39,310 nucleotides of DNA from Acetatifactor muris (GTDB lineage Bacteria > Bacillota > Clostridia > Lachnospirales > Lachnospiraceae). Below the pieces are notes generated by a model, which worked only from the letters and a program-made list of their open reading frames with translations, was not told where the DNA came from and did not search any database. Both the position numbers and the translations under genes were made by a program. Each line of letters opens with the position of its first letter. Position 1 is the first letter of the stretch. This document shows, in pieces, positions 8,655-17,716 of the stretch. The DNA is taken from contig JAMPHD010000026.1 in assembly GCA_023663635.1 (NCBI GenBank), forward strand, positions 1 to 39,310. The letters run 5' to 3'.

Positions 8655-9920
8655 TTAGGAGATAATGACAAGAGGGCTTCGGTATTCGTTGTTCATGGGG
8701 CGGCCGGATTTGATGGCGGCAGCGCTCTCATAGACGGCGTTTATGCGAAGCTCTTTGTGCAACATGAACAGGCCCTGGCGGTCTAAGATCTCTTTCGCGT
8801 CCGCCAGCTTGGTCAGCAGGGGGATGGTGCTGTTTTGCTTTATGGCGGTGAGCAGCGCCTCCGCGTCCCGGCGGAAACCCAGAACCCGCGCGTATTTTAT
8901 GTAATCGGCCTGACGATACAGTTCCATGTCGGTATTCCTGATGTCCAACAGGATATGCATCAGGCACCGGCTGATGCGGGTGTAGGTCATGTCCTTGGTC
9001 TTCAACAGATCGCAGAAACCGCTGAAGGAGGTATACTCATACAAACGGTTGCGGATGCGGTCGGAGAGATCCGGCGACACATCCAGATAGGAGGCATAGC
9101 CCATGTCCGCCTCCGTGGCCAGTTTGTAGAGCAGCTGCGCGGACAGATCATCGAGCTGCAGAGGCGTTCCGGAAGCCAGAGCAGTCTCAAGGATCTCATA
9201 TGCGTCCTTCGGCATCTGCGATGCCAGCATGGACGGATCCCTGTGCTCAAGAATGGCCTGTCTGAGGGCCAGAGAGGAACTGAACTGCTCCTCCGGCATA
9301 CGGGAGTGATGGTTGGAGTTGCGCAGAGTGGTGTGAGCTTTAATGGAGCTCTCTCTGCGCCGCAGAGCCTTGAGATACTCGATTCCCAGAATATTGTTGG
9401 GAAAGGAGAGCACATCCCGGCTGCCGCTCAGCTCCGGCTGAAATTGCATCAATGCCGTAGTGCGGGCGATGGGATAGGAGTAACCGCGTTTGAGATTTTG
9501 TTTCAGCAGAGTGACATAGCCCTCCGGCTCCTCACAGAGGATGTCGGCGATCTTTTGCAGGATCTCGAGATTGTTGCACTCGCTGCCAAAGCACAGATGA
9601 TCCACCACGCCCAGCTTGTCCAAGAGCGCCACGGCTCCGGTGGCAAAATATTCCGCGCTGGAGGCGGAATAGAGAGCCGGCAGCTCCAACACCAGATCCG
9701 CGCCGCAGCGAAGAGCCATCTCCGTCCGCTTATACTTGTCCAAAAGCGCGGGAGTGCCGCGCTGCATGAAATTGCCGCTCATGATCACAACGGTATAGTC
9801 CGCGCCGGTATGGCTGAGAGCGTCCCGCAGCTGATGGTGATGACCGTTGTGGAACGGATTGTACTCGGCGACGATGCCGTTTACCGTGAAAGGGGTATGG
9901 GAATTGTCTGTCTTCTTCAT
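8655..9920 (-). CDS. tmcAL: tRNA(Met) cytidine acetate ligase, TmcAL/YlbM family
   Basis: A 421-residue nucleotidyltransferase-fold protein. The N-terminus has GIVAEYNPFHNGH, the HxGH-type motif of this superfamily, followed by VVIMSGNFMQRGTPA and GADLVLELP, all diagnostic of the former DUF795/YlbM family. In Bacillus the enzyme uses acetate and ATP to acetylate the wobble cytidine of elongator tRNA-Met. The start at 9920 is chosen because GGGAGAAG lies just upstream and the family motif begins soon after; a longer frame to 10010 adds 30 atypical residues. It is divergent from pta, sharing a 189-bp intergenic region. The neighbouring pta-ackA pair makes the acetate this enzyme would use, although the grouping may be only positional. 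Confidence 0.9.
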   Translation of the reverse strand: MKKTDNSHTPFTVNGIVAEYNPFHNGHHHQLRDALSHTGADYTVVIMSGNFMQRGTPALLDKYKRTEMALRCGADLVLELPALYSASSAEYFATGAVALLDKLGVVDHLCFGSECNNLEILQKIADILCEEPEGYVTLLKQNLKRGYSYPIARTTALMQFQPELSGSRDVLSFPNNILGIEYLKALRRRESSIKAHTTLRNSNHHSRMPEEQFSSSLALRQAILEHRDPSMLASQMPKDAYEILETALASGTPLQLDDLSAQLLYKLATEADMGYASYLDVSPDLSDRIRNRLYEYTSFSGFCDLLKTKDMTYTRISRCLMHILLDIRNTDMELYRQADYIKYARVLGFRRDAEALLTAIKQNSTIPLLTKLADAKEILDRQGLFMLHKELRINAVYESAAAIKSGRPMNNEYRSPLVIIS

Positions 9921-10018
9921 AAAATCTTCTCCCGGTTGGCGGTGGGTGCCTGCTCGGATCGGCGAGTCCGGCCCCGGCGTCGTTAAAAAAATAACATATG
10001 AGAAACACACATTATGTC

Positions 10019-10047
10019 TTGTTAAATATTTACAAATTTAGTATAAT
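10019..10047 (+). promoter_or_regulatory. Promoter of pta-ackA
   Basis: -35 TTGTTA (10019-10024) and a perfect -10 TATAAT (10042-10047) are spaced by 17 bp in an AT-rich stretch. The predicted start near 10054 gives a leader of about 55 nt before the pta ATG at 10110. Confidence 0.75.
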
Positions 10048-10109
10048 ACAAATGTCTGAGTTTGTTAAGATGTTTTAAAAAATTTGTTTCACGGAAAGGA
10101 GAAACGCAG

Positions 10110-11111
10110 ATGTCATACATTGATAAGATCAAAGAGAGAGCGAGGCTCGACAAAAAGACAATCGTATTGCCGGAGTCCAATGACAAAAGAACATTGCTGG
10201 CCGCAGCCAAGCTGATGGAGGAAGGAATTGCCAACATCATCATGGTCGGCGATGAGGAGAAGATCATGGATGGTGCCGGATGGTTGGAGGTCGATCTCAC
10301 CGGCGTGCAGGTCATCAATCCCAAGACCACCGACAAACTGGACGGTTATGTGAATCTCTTGTATGAGACCAGAAAGGCGAAGGGTATGACTCCCGAGGCC
10401 GCCAGAGAGATCCTCTTAAAGGATTATCTGACTTTTGGCATAGTGATGGTGAAGGCCAATGACGCGGACGGTATGGTGGCCGGTGCATGTCACTCCACTG
10501 CGGACACCTTGAGACCCGCGCTGCAGATTTTGAAGACCGCGCCCGGCGTAAAGCTTGTATCCGCGTTTTTTGTCATGGATACACAGTTCAAGGAGATGGG
10601 TGAGAACGGCGCGTTCCTGTTTGCGGACTGCGGTCTGAATCAGGATCCCACCGCGGAGGAACTGGCCGCGATCGCCGATTCTTCCTCCAGAAGCTTTAAG
10701 GCTCTGGTGGGCCCGAAACCCGTGATTGCAATGCTGAGCCACTCTACCCGCGGCAGCGCAAAGCACGCTCTGGTGGATAAGGTTGTGGAGGCAACCCGGA
10801 TCGCCCATGAGCAGTATCCCAATCTGGTGCTCGACGGCGAGCTGCAGCTTGACGCGGCTTTGGTTCCTTCCGTGGCCAAGTCCAAGGCGCCCGGAAGTCC
10901 CGTGGGCGGCAACGCCAATATTTTGATCTTCCCCAATCTGGACGCGGGCAATATCGGCTACAAACTGGTGCAGAGACTGGGTGGGGCGGAGGCTTACGGT
11001 CCCATGCTTCAGGGAATCGCCAAACCCGTGAACGATCTGTCCAGAGGCTGTTCCTGGCAGGATATCGTCGGCGTTGTGGCGCTGACGGCGGTGCAGGCAC
11101 AGTTGGTATAA
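10110..11111 (+). CDS. pta: Phosphate acetyltransferase
   Basis: A 333-residue enzyme converting acetyl-CoA and phosphate to acetyl phosphate and CoA. It is the short, single-domain form usual in Firmicutes. Family segments include TIVLPESNDKRTL, MVAGACHSTADTLRP, MLSHSTRGSAKH and NILIFPNLDAGNIGYK. The ATG at 10110 is preceded by AAAGGAGAA at ideal spacing; an in-frame ATG at 10062 falls only a few bases after the predicted transcription start and adds atypical residues. ackA follows after 24 bp, forming the acetate and ATP-yielding branch of fermentation. Confidence 0.96.
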   Translation: MSYIDKIKERARLDKKTIVLPESNDKRTLLAAAKLMEEGIANIIMVGDEEKIMDGAGWLEVDLTGVQVINPKTTDKLDGYVNLLYETRKAKGMTPEAAREILLKDYLTFGIVMVKANDADGMVAGACHSTADTLRPALQILKTAPGVKLVSAFFVMDTQFKEMGENGAFLFADCGLNQDPTAEELAAIADSSSRSFKALVGPKPVIAMLSHSTRGSAKHALVDKVVEATRIAHEQYPNLVLDGELQLDAALVPSVAKSKAPGSPVGGNANILIFPNLDAGNIGYKLVQRLGGAEAYGPMLQGIAKPVNDLSRGCSWQDIVGVVALTAVQAQLV

Positions 11112-11135
11112 TCAAACGGAAAGGAATCGATAATC

Positions 11136-12329
11136 ATGAATATATTAGTTATCAATTGCGGAAGTTCTTCACTGAAATATCAGGTCATCAACTCCGATAC
11201 GGAGCAGTGTCTCGCCAAGGGACTCTGTGAGAGGATCGGCATCGACGGCAGCCAGATCACCTATGCGCCCGCGGGCGGGGAGAAGGAGCTGACCGTGACC
11301 CCCATGCCGGATCACACGGAGGCCATCAGACTGGTGTTGGAGGCTCTGACCAATGAGAAGACCGGCGTGGTGAAGAGCTTGGACGAGATCGGCGCCGTGG
11401 GACATCGGGTGGTACACGGAGGCGAGAAGTTTGCGGCCTCCACTCTGATCACCGACGAGGTGATGGCGGCCATTGAGGAGTGCAATGATCTGGCGCCCCT
11501 GCACAACCCCGCCAACATCATCGGCATCAACGCCTGCAAGAAACTGATGCCCAATACGCCCATGGTGGCAGTGTTCGACACCGCGTTCCATCAGACCATG
11601 CCCGAGGAGGCTTACATGTACGGCCTTCCCTATGAATATTACAAGAAGTACAAGATCAGACGCTACGGTTTCCACGGGACCAGTCATTCCTATGTGTCCA
11701 AGAAGGCCGCAGAGGTATTGGGCCGAAATTACGAGGATATGAAGATCATTGTCTGCCATCTGGGCAACGGCGCGAGCATCTCCGCCGTAAAGAACGGCAA
11801 ATGCGTGGATACCTCCATGGGTCTGACGCCCCTTGAGGGACTCATCATGGGTACGCGCTCCGGCGATATCGATCCCGCCATCATGGAGTTTATCGCCCAC
11901 AAGGAGAACAAGTCCGTGGATGAGATCATGGCGGTGCTGAACAAGAAGTCCGGCGTGTTGGGACTGTCCGACAATCTCTCCTCCGATTTCCGCGATCTGG
12001 AGCAGGGCCACAACAACGGCGATCAAAATGCCACCAGAACGCTGAAGACCTATTGCTACCGTGTGGCAAAATACATCGGTTCCTATGTGGCTGCCATGAA
12101 CGGCGTGGACGTGATCTGCTTTACCGCCGGCGTGGGCGAGAACGCGGCCCTTGTCAGAAGCATGGTATGCGAATATCTGGGCTATCTGGGTGTGACCATA
12201 GATCCGGCTGCCAATGGCAAGAGAGGCGAGGATATCGCCATCTCTACCCCCGACAGCAAGACCACCGTCATGGTGATCCCCACCAACGAAGAGCTTGCCA
12301 TTGCAAGAGAGACGGTGCGCCTGGTGTGA
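11136..12329 (+). CDS. ackA: Acetate kinase
   Basis: A 397-residue ASKHA-superfamily kinase that transfers phosphate from acetyl phosphate to ADP, giving acetate and ATP. Family motifs are all present: [12 protein letters not shown] at the N-terminus, GHRVVHGGE with the substrate Arg, [37 protein letters not shown] and FTAGVGENA. Length is normal. It is the second gene of pta-ackA, with GGAAAGGAA upstream, and is closed by a strong terminator. Confidence 0.97.
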   Translation: MNILVINCGSSSLKYQVINSDTEQCLAKGLCERIGIDGSQITYAPAGGEKELTVTPMPDHTEAIRLVLEALTNEKTGVVKSLDEIGAVGHRVVHGGEKFAASTLITDEVMAAIEECNDLAPLHNPANIIGINACKKLMPNTPMVAVFDTAFHQTMPEEAYMYGLPYEYYKKYKIRRYGFHGTSHSYVSKKAAEVLGRNYEDMKIIVCHLGNGASISAVKNGKCVDTSMGLTPLEGLIMGTRSGDIDPAIMEFIAHKENKSVDEIMAVLNKKSGVLGLSDNLSSDFRDLEQGHNNGDQNATRTLKTYCYRVAKYIGSYVAAMNGVDVICFTAGVGENAALVRSMVCEYLGYLGVTIDPAANGKRGEDIAISTPDSKTTVMVIPTNEELAIARETVRLV

Positions 12330-12360
12330 TCTTCAAGGTCGTAAAATCTCTTTGAACATA

Positions 12361-12404
12361 TGTCCCCGGCGTTGCCTCCCGCAGGCGGCGACCGGGGCAT
12401 TTTT
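12361..12404 (+). terminator. Rho-independent terminator of pta-ackA
   Basis: A GC-rich hairpin: the left arm at 12361-12376 pairs with the right arm at 12384-12399, with one bulged base per side and a 7-nt loop TCCCGCA. It is followed by TTTTT (12400-12404) and lies 31 bp after the ackA stop. Confidence 0.85.
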
Positions 12405-12447
12405 GTGCATCAAATCTGCATCATTTTGCATTTTTCGTCAAAAGGAA

Positions 12448-12476
12448 TTGAGCTTCCGAACCGTCGATGTTATACT
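12448..12476 (+). promoter_or_regulatory. Promoter of the two-component operon
   Basis: -35 TTGAGC (12448-12453) and -10 TATACT (12471-12476) are separated by 17 bp. The start near 12483 gives a leader of about 27 nt before the first gene at 12510. It lies after the ackA terminator, so the downstream operon is an independent unit. Confidence 0.7.
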
Positions 12477-12509
12477 TTAAAGGAAGTTTACGGATGGAGG
12501 ATTTCCCGG

Positions 12510-13826
12510 ATGAGAGACCTTATGGGAAGGCATGGCGCCACCGATCCCAAAGTACATACGCGAAGGAAAGCGGCGGGCAGATACCCGGCTGTCTGCCTGT
12601 CCGCGCTGTTGTGCGCGGCGGGACTTGTCGGAGCGTTTCCCTGCACCGCGATGGGAGCGGGGGATGTGCTGACGGCTTATCAGGCCTATGAACGACGTTT
12701 CGAGTCCATTGCCACCATAGAGGATATCGGGGACCGGGGTTATGAAGTGGTGGAGAAACATGTCTTCGATATACCGCTTGTATCTCACATGGCGGTCGTC
12801 CCGGAGGGAGATGAGACGCTGACGGAGATGCTGCCCGCAGAGGTGGTGCGCCCGGAACAGCCCTATCGGATCGGGGAGGAGGACGCGGTGACACTGCAGC
12901 AGGTGCCCACGGTCCGATTCTTCACGGCCATAGAGAGGGATTGTCACCGCGCGGCGGTGTTTCTGGCGGACGCGGAGGGCAATATCGTCTACAAGACCAA
13001 TCAGTTGGAATGCAATTATGTGATATCGGGATGTCTGGAGCAGCCCATCACGGACATGATCTCCGTGGCCTTTCAGGATCTGAACGGGGATGATCTCATG
13101 GATATCATACTGATCGCGGGATGTGTCAATGATGAGGGCGCCTATGCCGGCAAGACCTACAAGGTGGGGGAAGTACTGTTTCAGGACGCGGAGAAGGAGG
13201 AAGTATCCTTCTATCGGGACTGGCGGATCAATGACAAGATCAATCGTTTTGACATGAACAGGAGCGCCAAGTGCATACGCTCTTTCGTGCGGGACGGACA
13301 ATCCGCGGAATTTCTCTACACGGCCACTACGGAGAGTGAGCTTCTGGAGAACGGTTTTGCGGTGATCAAGGAGCAGAGTTATTGGCGCAATTACGAGAAA
13401 CTGGGCAAGCTCAAGGTTCTGCCGGGGGTCTTTTCCATGGCGGACTATGACATATTTATGATCTACATGATCAACGAACAGGGAGACATCGTCTGGAGTT
13501 TTCAGCCCATGGGAGACTATGACAATCTGTATTCTCTCAGGGGGACCAGCAGTGGCAGGGATCTGGACGGAGACGGGATGAAGGATCTGTTGGTGGTGGC
13601 CCGCTACAGCACTGAGGGCGAGAACGGAGAACTGATCGTGAAGGGGCAGTATTCCATTTACTATCAGCGGACCGGGGGATTTGACACGGATGTGGAGTTT
13701 GTGCGGGATCATCCCTATCGTGAGGACGGCACGGTGGAGGATGTGGTCAATGAGATACGGGCCTATTGGGGTTGGGGCGTATCAGAGCTCGAATCGGTGA
13801 CGGCAAAGGATGAGAGATATGATTAA
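12510..13826 (+). CDS. Exported protein with FG-GAP/VCBS-like repeats
   Basis: A 438-residue protein; I do not recognise a named family. A positively charged N-terminus (KVHTRRKAAGR) is followed by a hydrophobic stretch (about residues 28-46) ending in a small-residue site, so it is probably secreted or anchored. Two segments, DLNGDDLMDIILIAG (about 190) and DLDGDGMKDLLVVAR (about 352), match the DxNGDxxxD calcium-binding loops of FG-GAP/VCBS beta-propeller repeats. The ATG at 12510 has ATGGAGG 9 nt upstream; a longer frame would run back through the terminator and promoter. The 3' end overlaps the response regulator gene by 8 nt, so it is probably an extracytoplasmic part of that signalling system, for example a ligand or calcium sensor. 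That role is inferred from context only. Confidence 0.65.
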   Translation: MRDLMGRHGATDPKVHTRRKAAGRYPAVCLSALLCAAGLVGAFPCTAMGAGDVLTAYQAYERRFESIATIEDIGDRGYEVVEKHVFDIPLVSHMAVVPEGDETLTEMLPAEVVRPEQPYRIGEEDAVTLQQVPTVRFFTAIERDCHRAAVFLADAEGNIVYKTNQLECNYVISGCLEQPITDMISVAFQDLNGDDLMDIILIAGCVNDEGAYAGKTYKVGEVLFQDAEKEEVSFYRDWRINDKINRFDMNRSAKCIRSFVRDGQSAEFLYTATTESELLENGFAVIKEQSYWRNYEKLGKLKVLPGVFSMADYDIFMIYMINEQGDIVWSFQPMGDYDNLYSLRGTSSGRDLDGDGMKDLLVVARYSTEGENGELIVKGQYSIYYQRTGGFDTDVEFVRDHPYREDGTVEDVVNEIRAYWGWGVSELESVTAKDERYD

Positions 13827-14472
13827 AATATTGATAGTGGACGATGAGAAACCGATCTGTGATCTGATAGACATCAATCTGACCGCGGCCGGATACCAAT
13901 GCAAGGCGGTGCAGGACGGTCTGCAGGCCATTGATCTGATCGAGAAAGAGAATTTTGACCTGGTGCTTCTGGATATCATGCTGCCCGGGGCGGACGGCTA
14001 TGACATCATGGAATACATCAGACCGATGAAAGTTCCGGTGATCTTCATCACGGCCAAGCATGAGGTGAAGGACAGAGTGAAAGGTCTTCGGCTGGGCGCG
14101 GAGGATTATCTGGTAAAACCCTTCGACGTGGTGGAACTGGTGGCCAGAGTGGAAGTGGTGCTGCGGCGTTTCAACAAGACCAAGAAGAATCTGCAGGCGG
14201 GGGATATAGTGGTGGACACGGAGGCCCGGAAGGTGACGCGCGCCGGACAGCCCGTGGTGCTCACCAACAAAGAATACGGTCTTCTGGTGCTGTTCATCCA
14301 AAACAAGAATGTGGCGCTGTTCAAGGAGACATTGTACGAGAAGGTGTGGGGCGATGAGTATATCCCGGACAGCCGCACACTGGAACTTCATGTGCAGAGA
14401 CTGCGCAGGAAGATGGGATGGGAGAAGAATCTGGTGGCGGTGTACAAGGTCGGCTACAGGTTGGAGATCTGA
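13819..14472 (+). CDS. OmpR/PhoB-type response regulator
   Basis: A 217-residue regulator. Residues 1-115 form a receiver domain with acidic pair D8-D9, phosphoacceptor D52 (LVLLDIMLPG), the Thr in FITAKHE and the Lys in YLVKPF. Residues 125-217 form a winged-helix DNA-binding domain (LTNKEYGLLVLF, YEKVWG, SRTLELHVQRLRRKM, YKVGYRLE). The ATG at 13819 is preferred over 13810 because AAGGA lies 8 nt upstream of it. It overlaps the exported-protein gene by 8 nt, and the histidine kinase follows 84 bp later. It probably controls transcription in response to that kinase; its targets are unknown. Confidence 0.93.
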   Translation: MIKILIVDDEKPICDLIDINLTAAGYQCKAVQDGLQAIDLIEKENFDLVLLDIMLPGADGYDIMEYIRPMKVPVIFITAKHEVKDRVKGLRLGAEDYLVKPFDVVELVARVEVVLRRFNKTKKNLQAGDIVVDTEARKVTRAGQPVVLTNKEYGLLVLFIQNKNVALFKETLYEKVWGDEYIPDSRTLELHVQRLRRKMGWEKNLVAVYKVGYRLEI

Positions 14473-14556
14473 GACTGATATCCGATTTGCGGATCCGGGC
14501 CGGAGACGGCGCGTATTTCTCATCAATTGCCTCAGGGGAGGCGGAACGGACAAACT

Positions 14557-15969
14557 ATGAAATTTTCCTACAAAATCTTATTGACGACGATCATAACCAT
14601 GGCGGCTGCGCTCGGTATCAGCGGATTCCTTTTTGTGAACTATGTGTTTGACACCTCCATGGAGCGCGAGGTGGAGCAGGCCATGAACGAGAGCAGCATC
14701 CTGCAGTTTGCCTTCGAGACGGCGGCGCTGAATATCCCGTCCAAATACGATGTGCTTCAGGACAATACCATCGAGCAGATCGGCAGGAATCTGGAGGCGG
14801 GGGGATCGGACAGCGACAGGCTGATCAGACTCTCCGATGAGGAGCGCAGACCTCTCTATGCCGGTGTGGGCTTTGTGGAGGATACGGATTTTCTGGAGCA
14901 GATGGACGCGGAGAACCGTATCTGGCAGGTGATCTTGGAGGACGGGCATTATTATGTGCAGACAGGGACGGTCATCAACGCTCTGGACCGCGTGATCTGT
15001 CTGGAGACCATGAAGGATGTGACGGATGTGTTTGAGGAGCGCGCGCAGGGGTTCGCGGTGTACCGAAAGGTGACTTTAGCCATGTTGGTATGCAGTTCTC
15101 TGGCCATGCTGCTCATCTCTTTTTGGCTGACCGGCCCCATACGGCTTTTGACCCGCGCCACCAAGGCGATGACCCATGGGGATTACGGCTACCGCGCGAA
15201 ACTTGTCAGCAATGACGAGCTGGGACAGCTCACGAAAGATTTCAATCAGATGGCCAATGCCTTAGAGGAGAACATTCACAAGTTGGAGGAGGAAGTGCAG
15301 TCCAGAGAGGAATTTATCGCTGCCTTTTCCCATGAGCTCAAGACGCCGCTGACAGCCATCATCGGTTACGCGGATCTGTTGCGCTCCCATAAACTGGACG
15401 AGGAGAAAGCTTTTCTGTCGGCCAATTACATTTATACGGAGGGCAAGCGTCTTGAGACCATGTCCTTCAGACTTCTGGATCTGATCGTGACCCGCAGGGG
15501 AGAAGTGGAGATGCAGAATGTGGACGTGAAAGTATTATTTGAATATCTGAGGGAGATGTATGGGGTTTATACGGACACGGACATGCGGTTTTCTTTTGAC
15601 TATGATCCCGGCACGGTGCGCGTGGAACAGAATCTGATGAAGACCGTGCTCATCAATCTGGTGGACAATGCCTGCAAGGCATCGGAGCCGGGCAGCGCCG
15701 TGGAAGTGATCGGAGAGAGGCGGGAGCAGGGCTATTGGTTCGCGGTGAAGGATTATGGGGTGGGAATCCCCAAGGACGAGTGCCGCAAGATCACGGAGGC
15801 TTTCTATATGGTTGACAAGTCCCGCTCGCGCCAGCGAAACGGCGCAGGGCTCGGGTTGGCCTTGTGTGCGGAAATACTGAAACTGCACGGGAGCGAACTG
15901 GTGATAGAGAGCGAATTGGGCGAGGGCAGCTGTATCGGTTTCCTGCTGCCGGATCTGCGGGAGGGGTGA
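14557..15969 (+). CDS. Membrane sensor histidine kinase
   Basis: A 470-residue kinase with two membrane helices (about residues 7-28 and 170-193) enclosing an extracytoplasmic sensor region of about 140 residues. Then come a HAMP linker, a dimerisation/phosphoacceptor domain with FSHELKTPLTAIIGY (H259), and an ATPase domain with N-box INLVDNACKAS, G1 DYGVGIP and G2 GAGLGLALC. The ATG at 14557 gives a natural N-terminus (KFSYKILL); GGGGAGG lies some 15 nt upstream and ACGGAC nearer, so the ribosome binding site is moderate. It is cognate to the adjacent regulator by position. No sensor-domain family was recognised, so the stimulus is unknown. Confidence 0.93.
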   Translation: MKFSYKILLTTIITMAAALGISGFLFVNYVFDTSMEREVEQAMNESSILQFAFETAALNIPSKYDVLQDNTIEQIGRNLEAGGSDSDRLIRLSDEERRPLYAGVGFVEDTDFLEQMDAENRIWQVILEDGHYYVQTGTVINALDRVICLETMKDVTDVFEERAQGFAVYRKVTLAMLVCSSLAMLLISFWLTGPIRLLTRATKAMTHGDYGYRAKLVSNDELGQLTKDFNQMANALEENIHKLEEEVQSREEFIAAFSHELKTPLTAIIGYADLLRSHKLDEEKAFLSANYIYTEGKRLETMSFRLLDLIVTRRGEVEMQNVDVKVLFEYLREMYGVYTDTDMRFSFDYDPGTVRVEQNLMKTVLINLVDNACKASEPGSAVEVIGERREQGYWFAVKDYGVGIPKDECRKITEAFYMVDKSRSRQRNGAGLGLALCAEILKLHGSELVIESELGEGSCIGFLLPDLREG

Positions 15970-15973
15970 GAAA

Positions 15974-16804
15974 ATGGGACAGAAATGGCGCAATATATTG
16001 ATACTCCCGGGAACGGCGGTGTTGTTGATCTTTGTCCTGTGGGGGCCGGAGGCCATATCCACCTATCGGGACAAGACGACTCTCAATCAGGTGACCGCGG
16101 AGCCTTTGGAGGAAGCGGGAGAGGGATATCGCTACTCATTGGGAAGCAATGAGAGACTCTACATTCTGGCCAAATGTCTGAACAGTCAGAGCGAGCCCCG
16201 CAGTGAGCGCAGCAGTATTCTGCAGACTGACGCGGACAGTTTGAACTACGAGGAGATTTCGGGGACCTATGCCTTTGTGGTGAACAGGCAGGGGCCCTCC
16301 GACAAGGAGATCACGGAGGAGGATATCTTCCGGGTCTGTAACGAACAACTGCAGGATCTGCAGGAGCGGGGCATTCTTCCGGATGAGGTGAAAGAGGTGA
16401 CGGCCTCCGGCTACAGCGCGGTGCTCTATTCCGCCATTGATGTGTTGGAGCCGCGCAACAATGTGTCCGTCTGGAAGGTGAGCATGTCCACGGATAAGCG
16501 GAACGCGGACAAGACGGGGCGTATGCTGGACGCCTATATCGATGCCGAAACGGGCAGACTGTATGAGTTCTATGTGCGCACGGGCACTACCTGGCAGGAC
16601 ATGGATCCCGGGCAGATGATAGATTCATGGGCGGAATACATGGAACTGTCGGCTCCGGAGGAGTATGACTCCGACAATCCGCTGTTGGAGAACACGCCCT
16701 ATTTCAAGAAATACCGTTTCGGCGGGACGGAAGATGGCAGCACGGTGGTGACATTGGGATTTTACGAGGGCATCAACGAGCTCTATCTCAAGATCACGAG
16801 ATGA
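15974..16804 (+). CDS. Membrane-anchored protein of the two-component operon
   Basis: A 276-residue protein, not recognised. It has one N-terminal hydrophobic segment (about residues 7-25: ILILPGTAVLLIFVLW) and then a polar domain predicted outside the membrane. It begins 5 bp after the kinase stop and is the last gene of the operon. The position after a kinase, single membrane anchor and extracytoplasmic domain recall YycH/YycI-type kinase accessory proteins, but I see no clear sequence match and do not assign it. Modulating the adjacent kinase is a reasonable guess from layout. Confidence 0.6.
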   Translation: MGQKWRNILILPGTAVLLIFVLWGPEAISTYRDKTTLNQVTAEPLEEAGEGYRYSLGSNERLYILAKCLNSQSEPRSERSSILQTDADSLNYEEISGTYAFVVNRQGPSDKEITEEDIFRVCNEQLQDLQERGILPDEVKEVTASGYSAVLYSAIDVLEPRNNVSVWKVSMSTDKRNADKTGRMLDAYIDAETGRLYEFYVRTGTTWQDMDPGQMIDSWAEYMELSAPEEYDSDNPLLENTPYFKKYRFGGTEDGSTVVTLGFYEGINELYLKITR

Positions 16805-16836
16805 TAAAATACTTTACCTTTTGCCGATAAAATACT
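16803..16836 (+). repeat. 11-bp direct repeat spanning a promoter
   Basis: GATAAAATACT occurs at 16803-16813 and again at 16826-16836, offset 23 bp (about two helical turns). The copies overlap the start of the -35 region and the start of the -10 region of the promoter for the downstream regulator. An operator for a dimeric DNA-binding protein would look like this; chance in AT-rich DNA is also possible. Confidence 0.5.
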
Positions 16837-16841
16837 ATAAT
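16813..16841 (+). promoter_or_regulatory. Promoter of the double-receiver gene
   Basis: -35 TTTACC (16813-16818, four of six consensus bases) and -10 TATAAT (16836-16841) are separated by 17 bp. The start near 16848 gives a leader of about 20 nt that contains AAGGAG before the ATG at 16869. Confidence 0.6.
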
Positions 16842-16868
16842 GGATTCAGCAGTAAAAGGAGAAGTGCC

Positions 16869-17690
16869 ATGAAATATAAAGTTTTGATCGCAGGTAAGAA
16901 CAAGTCGGTGATGGACGATTTTTTCACCAGGATGACGGAGGATTTTGACGTGCTCTCATCCTCCACCCGCTATATGGATATTCTGCAGCATATCAATTAT
17001 CTGGTGCCGGATGTGTTTGTGTACTGCGCCAACCATGAGGAGCAGGATCCCATGTCGCAGGAGCAGGGAGTGCAGCATCGGTTGGACAGGTTGGGGATTC
17101 CCACCGTGCTGATCGGCACCAAGGCGGATTGCGAAGATTTCCTGCGGAATGTGACCACGGAGCCGGATCTGATCCTGTACAGGCCGCTGTCCGCCGGAGC
17201 CATCCATGACAAACTGATGGATTTTCTGGAGGAGCGGGAGATCGCCAACAGGAAACAGCCTTTCGCGGAGAATATGGAAGACACGCTGCAGATCTTATCC
17301 GAGTTGGAGGCGGCGATACCTCCGCCTTCGCGCAAGCATGTGTTAGTCGTAGACGATGATCCCATGATGCTCAAGACGATCAAGGAGCAGCTCCATGACG
17401 AGTACGATGTGGCCACGGCGGTAAACGGCAAGATCGCCATGAAATTCCTGGAGCGCAAGACCACGGACATCATTTTGTTGGATTTTGAGATGCCGGAGGA
17501 GAATGGCCCCGCCGTCCTGAAGAAATTGCGGGCCGCCGAGAGCACGAAGGATGTGCCGGTGGTGTTTCTGACAGGCGTCACGGACCGGGGCAAGATTCAG
17601 GAGGCTCTGTCCCTCAGACCGCAGGGATATCTGGTGAAACCCATCGACAGGGATAAACTGTTGGAGGCCATTCATAATAACATCGGATAG
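16869..17690 (+). CDS. Response regulator with an N-terminal pseudo-receiver and a C-terminal receiver
   Basis: A 273-residue protein with no DNA-binding or other output domain. The C-terminal half (about residues 156-273) is a complete receiver: VVDDDPMM acidic residues, phosphoacceptor D205 (IILLDFEMPE), the Thr in FLTG and K257 in YLVKPI. The N-terminal half (about 4-125) has the same alternating strand-helix look (KVLIAGKN, DVFVYCANHEE, PTVLIGTKAD, LILYRPLSAG), but the phosphoacceptor Asp and the conserved Lys are missing, so it is a probable pseudo-receiver. The ATG at 16869 has AAGGAG at good spacing. The hybrid kinase gene begins 26 bp downstream, so the two probably share a transcript and a phosphorelay. 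Confidence 0.85.
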   Translation: MKYKVLIAGKNKSVMDDFFTRMTEDFDVLSSSTRYMDILQHINYLVPDVFVYCANHEEQDPMSQEQGVQHRLDRLGIPTVLIGTKADCEDFLRNVTTEPDLILYRPLSAGAIHDKLMDFLEEREIANRKQPFAENMEDTLQILSELEAAIPPPSRKHVLVVDDDPMMLKTIKEQLHDEYDVATAVNGKIAMKFLERKTTDIILLDFEMPEENGPAVLKKLRAAESTKDVPVVFLTGVTDRGKIQEALSLRPQGYLVKPIDRDKLLEAIHNNIG

Positions 17691-17716
17691 ATCACATATA
17701 TCGGGGAGGATTGTGC

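Noticed and set aside
8835..9986. Long + strand open frame opposite tmcAL
   Set aside because: tmcAL on the minus strand has clear family motifs, a good ribosome binding site and full length; the opposite frame shows no recognisable domain.
12477..13712. Long minus-strand open frame across the exported-protein gene
   Set aside because: The + strand gene has a promoter, ribosome binding site, signal-like N-terminus and FG-GAP-like loops; the minus frame has none and is a shadow of codon bias.
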